Positions 62,591 to 64,000 of a stretch of 64,000 nt of DNA are shown piece after piece. Where the stretch lies: NCBI RefSeq assembly GCF_009650605.1, contig NZ_WAJT01000001.1, positions 1,674,001-1,738,000 on the forward strand, in the 5' to 3' direction. A program made the position numbers and the translations under genes. Source of the DNA: Labrenzia sp. CE80 (GTDB lineage: Bacteria; Pseudomonadota; Alphaproteobacteria; Rhizobiales; Stappiaceae). Within the stretch, counting starts at the first letter, position 1. The number at the start of each line of letters is the position of its first letter. The notes beneath the pieces are model-generated. The model searched no databases. It was not told where the DNA came from and worked only from the letters and a program-made list of their open reading frames with translations.

Positions 62591-63479
62591 GACGCGATTT
62601 CCCCCCGAATTCCAGATAGGCCCACGGCACCACCACGATGACAACAGACAGCAGCATCATGGTCGAGGCGGCAAAGCCCTGCCCCAGATTCTGCGAGAGG
62701 AACATTGCGTCATAGACGTATTTAGCGGGGACTTCGGACGCGATTCCTGGACCGCCCCCGGTCTGGGCGACAATCAGGTCATAGACCTTGATGATGCCCG
62801 ATGCGATGAGCACGAGCGCCGTGATGAAGATGCCGCGCATCATGGGAATGACGATAAAGACGTAGGTTTTCCAGACCGGAATGCCGTCGACGCGCGAGGC
62901 CTTCCAGATGTCCTCGTCAATGCCGCGCAAACCGGCGAGCATCAGGCACATGATCAGGCCCGTTTCGTGCCAGAGCCCGGCGATCAGAACGCCGTAGATG
63001 ACGATGTCGGGATTATAGAGCGGGTCGAAATTAAAGTTCTCGAAGCCCATGCTTCGGACCACGTTCTGGACGCCGAAATCAGGGTTCAATATCCACTGCC
63101 ATGCAAGGCCCGTGACGATGAAGCTCAGGGCAAACGGATACAAAAAGATAGTCCGAAATGTGTCTTCGAACCTGATCTTCCGGTCCAGAAGCGCAGCAAG
63201 CAGAAAGCCGACGACCATGGCAAAAACCAGGGAGAGCGCACCGTAGATGGCTAGATTTTCAATGGAAATCAGCCACTTGTTGCTGGACCACAAGCGCTCA
63301 TACTGCGCCAGCCCAACAAACTTCTCCTTCGGCAGCAGTTTGGAGCTGGTGAAGGAATAAAGAACCGTCCAGGCCGTTCCCCCGACGAACACGATGCCTG
63401 CGGTTGCGATCATAGGGATCGCGGCCACCTTGGCGCTCAGGTTCCGGTGCCATCTGAACGGGCGCTTTGCAACCGCCAT
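62583..63479 (-). CDS. Carbohydrate ABC transporter permease (MalF type)
   Basis: The 298-residue protein begins AVAKRPFRWHRNLSAK. It has six predicted helices (IPMIATAGIVFVGGTAWTVLY first) and an EAA loop near IWKASRVDGIPVWKTYVFIVIPMM. It forms the channel together with the MalG-type partner. ATG at 63479 is favoured over a TTG at 63515. Transcribed just after the solute-binding protein gene. Confidence 0.92.
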   Translation of the reverse strand: MAVAKRPFRWHRNLSAKVAAIPMIATAGIVFVGGTAWTVLYSFTSSKLLPKEKFVGLAQYERLWSSNKWLISIENLAIYGALSLVFAMVVGFLLAALLDRKIRFEDTFRTIFLYPFALSFIVTGLAWQWILNPDFGVQNVVRSMGFENFNFDPLYNPDIVIYGVLIAGLWHETGLIMCLMLAGLRGIDEDIWKASRVDGIPVWKTYVFIVIPMMRGIFITALVLIASGIIKVYDLIVAQTGGGPGIASEVPAKYVYDAMFLSQNLGQGFAASTMMLLSVVIVVVPWAYLEFGGKSRRG

Positions 63480-63563
63480 GCTTGAAGTGCCCTCTTCTCG
63501 GGTCGCTTGATGCAAACCTCAGCCGTTCCCAGGCGCCTCAGTCGGGCACCCAGATCTTGAGTG

Positions 63564-63601
63564 GCTGTCTCGCGCCGCCTCTTTCGGGCACGCGAGACAG
63601 C
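63564..63601 (-). other. Intercistronic stem-loop after the solute-binding protein gene
   Basis: 11-bp perfect stem (63564-63574 with 63591-63601) in the gap between the binding protein and permease genes, 20 bases after the binding protein stop. Such hairpins commonly protect the upstream message from 3' decay, giving excess binding protein over permease. No T-run on the minus strand. Confidence 0.65.
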
Positions 63602-63620
63602 TGTTTTTGATGTTCAGGTG

Positions 63621-64000
63621 TCAGCTAGCGTTGGAGATGATCGACGCGAAACGTGACTGGGCAGTCTCGGCCGAGATTGACGGATCGTTGAAGAACTCGA
63701 CGAAAAGGTCGTTCACCAGTGTCAGGTCGTCTGCCGACAGCAGCTGATCCGGCGCCTGGATGATGTTCCCCTTCGCGAGGATATCGAGACCCTTTTTCAT
63801 ACAGTCATTGGCAGTATTCAGATCAACATCGCCGCGAACCGGAAGCGAACCCTTCTTGAGATTGAAGGCGACCTGCGTTTCCGGCGAGATCATGACGCTG
63901 GCGAGTTCTGCCTGGGCGGCAGCCACCTCCGCATCATCCACTTTCGGGAAATAGAAAGCATCTCCGCCGGTCTGGATCACTTCATTGACGCCGAGCCCCG
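63621..64000 (-). CDS. Extracellular sugar-binding protein, C-terminal part (partial)
   Basis: The window end cuts this gene; about 126 codons are visible, stopping at 63621. The visible part contains GDAFYFPKV, ISPETQVAFNLKKGSLPVRGDVDL and a helical end (NDLFVEFFNDPSISAETAQSRFASII). This is typical of the C-terminal lobe of family-1 extracellular solute-binding proteins, including the KGSLPVR loop. It supplies the sugar to the permeases encoded after it. The signal peptide and most of the protein are outside the window. Confidence 0.85.
   Translation of the reverse strand, partial: GLGVNEVIQTGGDAFYFPKVDDAEVAAAQAELASVMISPETQVAFNLKKGSLPVRGDVDLNTANDCMKKGLDILAKGNIIQAPDQLLSADDLTLVNDLFVEFFNDPSISAETAQSRFASIISNAS

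Noticed and set aside
1..64000. CRISPR arrays, insertion sequences, prophage, tRNA or rRNA genes, toxin-antitoxin or anti-phage islands
   Set aside because: I looked for regular repeats, transposase or integrase motifs, and structural RNA patterns on both strands and found none I could support.

Overview
The window looks like chromosomal DNA from a marine, Stappiaceae-like alphaproteobacterium (Roseibium, Labrenzia or Stappia relatives). This placement is inferred from GC-rich coding, gene content and synteny; no rRNA gene is present to confirm it. Supporting signs are a full protocatechuate branch beside pobA, a cupin of the DMSP-lyase family, a carboxynorspermidine-type polyamine pathway, a Gly/Arg tail on ribosomal protein S6, and TTAA-type boxes resembling CtrA sites. 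I see no insertion sequence, prophage, CRISPR array, tRNA or rRNA.

Layout. Bases 1-8.3 kb: aromatic catabolism, pcaD(partial)-pcaC-pcaH-pcaG-CoA transferase A/B-pcaF-pcaB, a small P-loop kinase, and pobA. Together these turn 4-hydroxybenzoate into protocatechuate and on to succinyl-CoA and acetyl-CoA. 8.3-11.5 kb: a small membrane protein, an AraC regulator (possibly of pobA), a PuuE-type deacetylase, a 44-residue exported peptide and a two-helix membrane protein. 11.7-17 kb: a PadR regulator with an RND adaptor and an unusually long RND pump. 17-21.3 kb: ndk, a DinB-fold protein, a DUF4344 metallopeptidase and an ABC-F ATPase. 21.4-26.5 kb: carboxynorspermidine synthase and decarboxylase, a DMSP-lyase-like cupin, a rhodanese, a methyltransferase and holC. 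26.7-36.3 kb: a 39-residue peptide gene sits between holC and pepA; then divergent lptF-lptG-lptD-surA-pdxA-rsmA for outer-membrane LPS export and neighbours. 36.3-42.8 kb, minus strand: fabD-fabG-acpP-fabF-mltG-yicC-gmk. 43-52.6 kb, plus strand: a small helical protein, rpsF-rpsR-rplI, dnaB, alr, radA, cvpA, purF and an SDR protein. 52.6-57.9 kb, minus strand: suhB, der, bamB, a YfgM-like protein and an NnrU protein; then a plus-strand PilZ gene. 58.5-64 kb, minus strand: a sugar ABC operon running from a solute-binding protein (cut by the window end) through two permeases and an ATPase to a sugar isomerase and a Gfo/Idh dehydrogenase.

Most of the window is conserved housekeeping. I found no convincing wholly new multi-gene system. 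The points most worth a second look are: the RND pump with two extra membrane helices and a long tail; the tiny peptide gene between pepA and holC, preceded by a perfect inverted repeat; an SDR protein whose catalytic Tyr is replaced by Gln; the DMSP-lyase-like cupin; a cysteine-free mature LptD; tandem hairpins before rplI and in the sugar operon; and recurring TTAA/TTAAC boxes. Start codons were chosen by ribosome-binding site and family alignment, so several genes are given shorter than their longest open frame.
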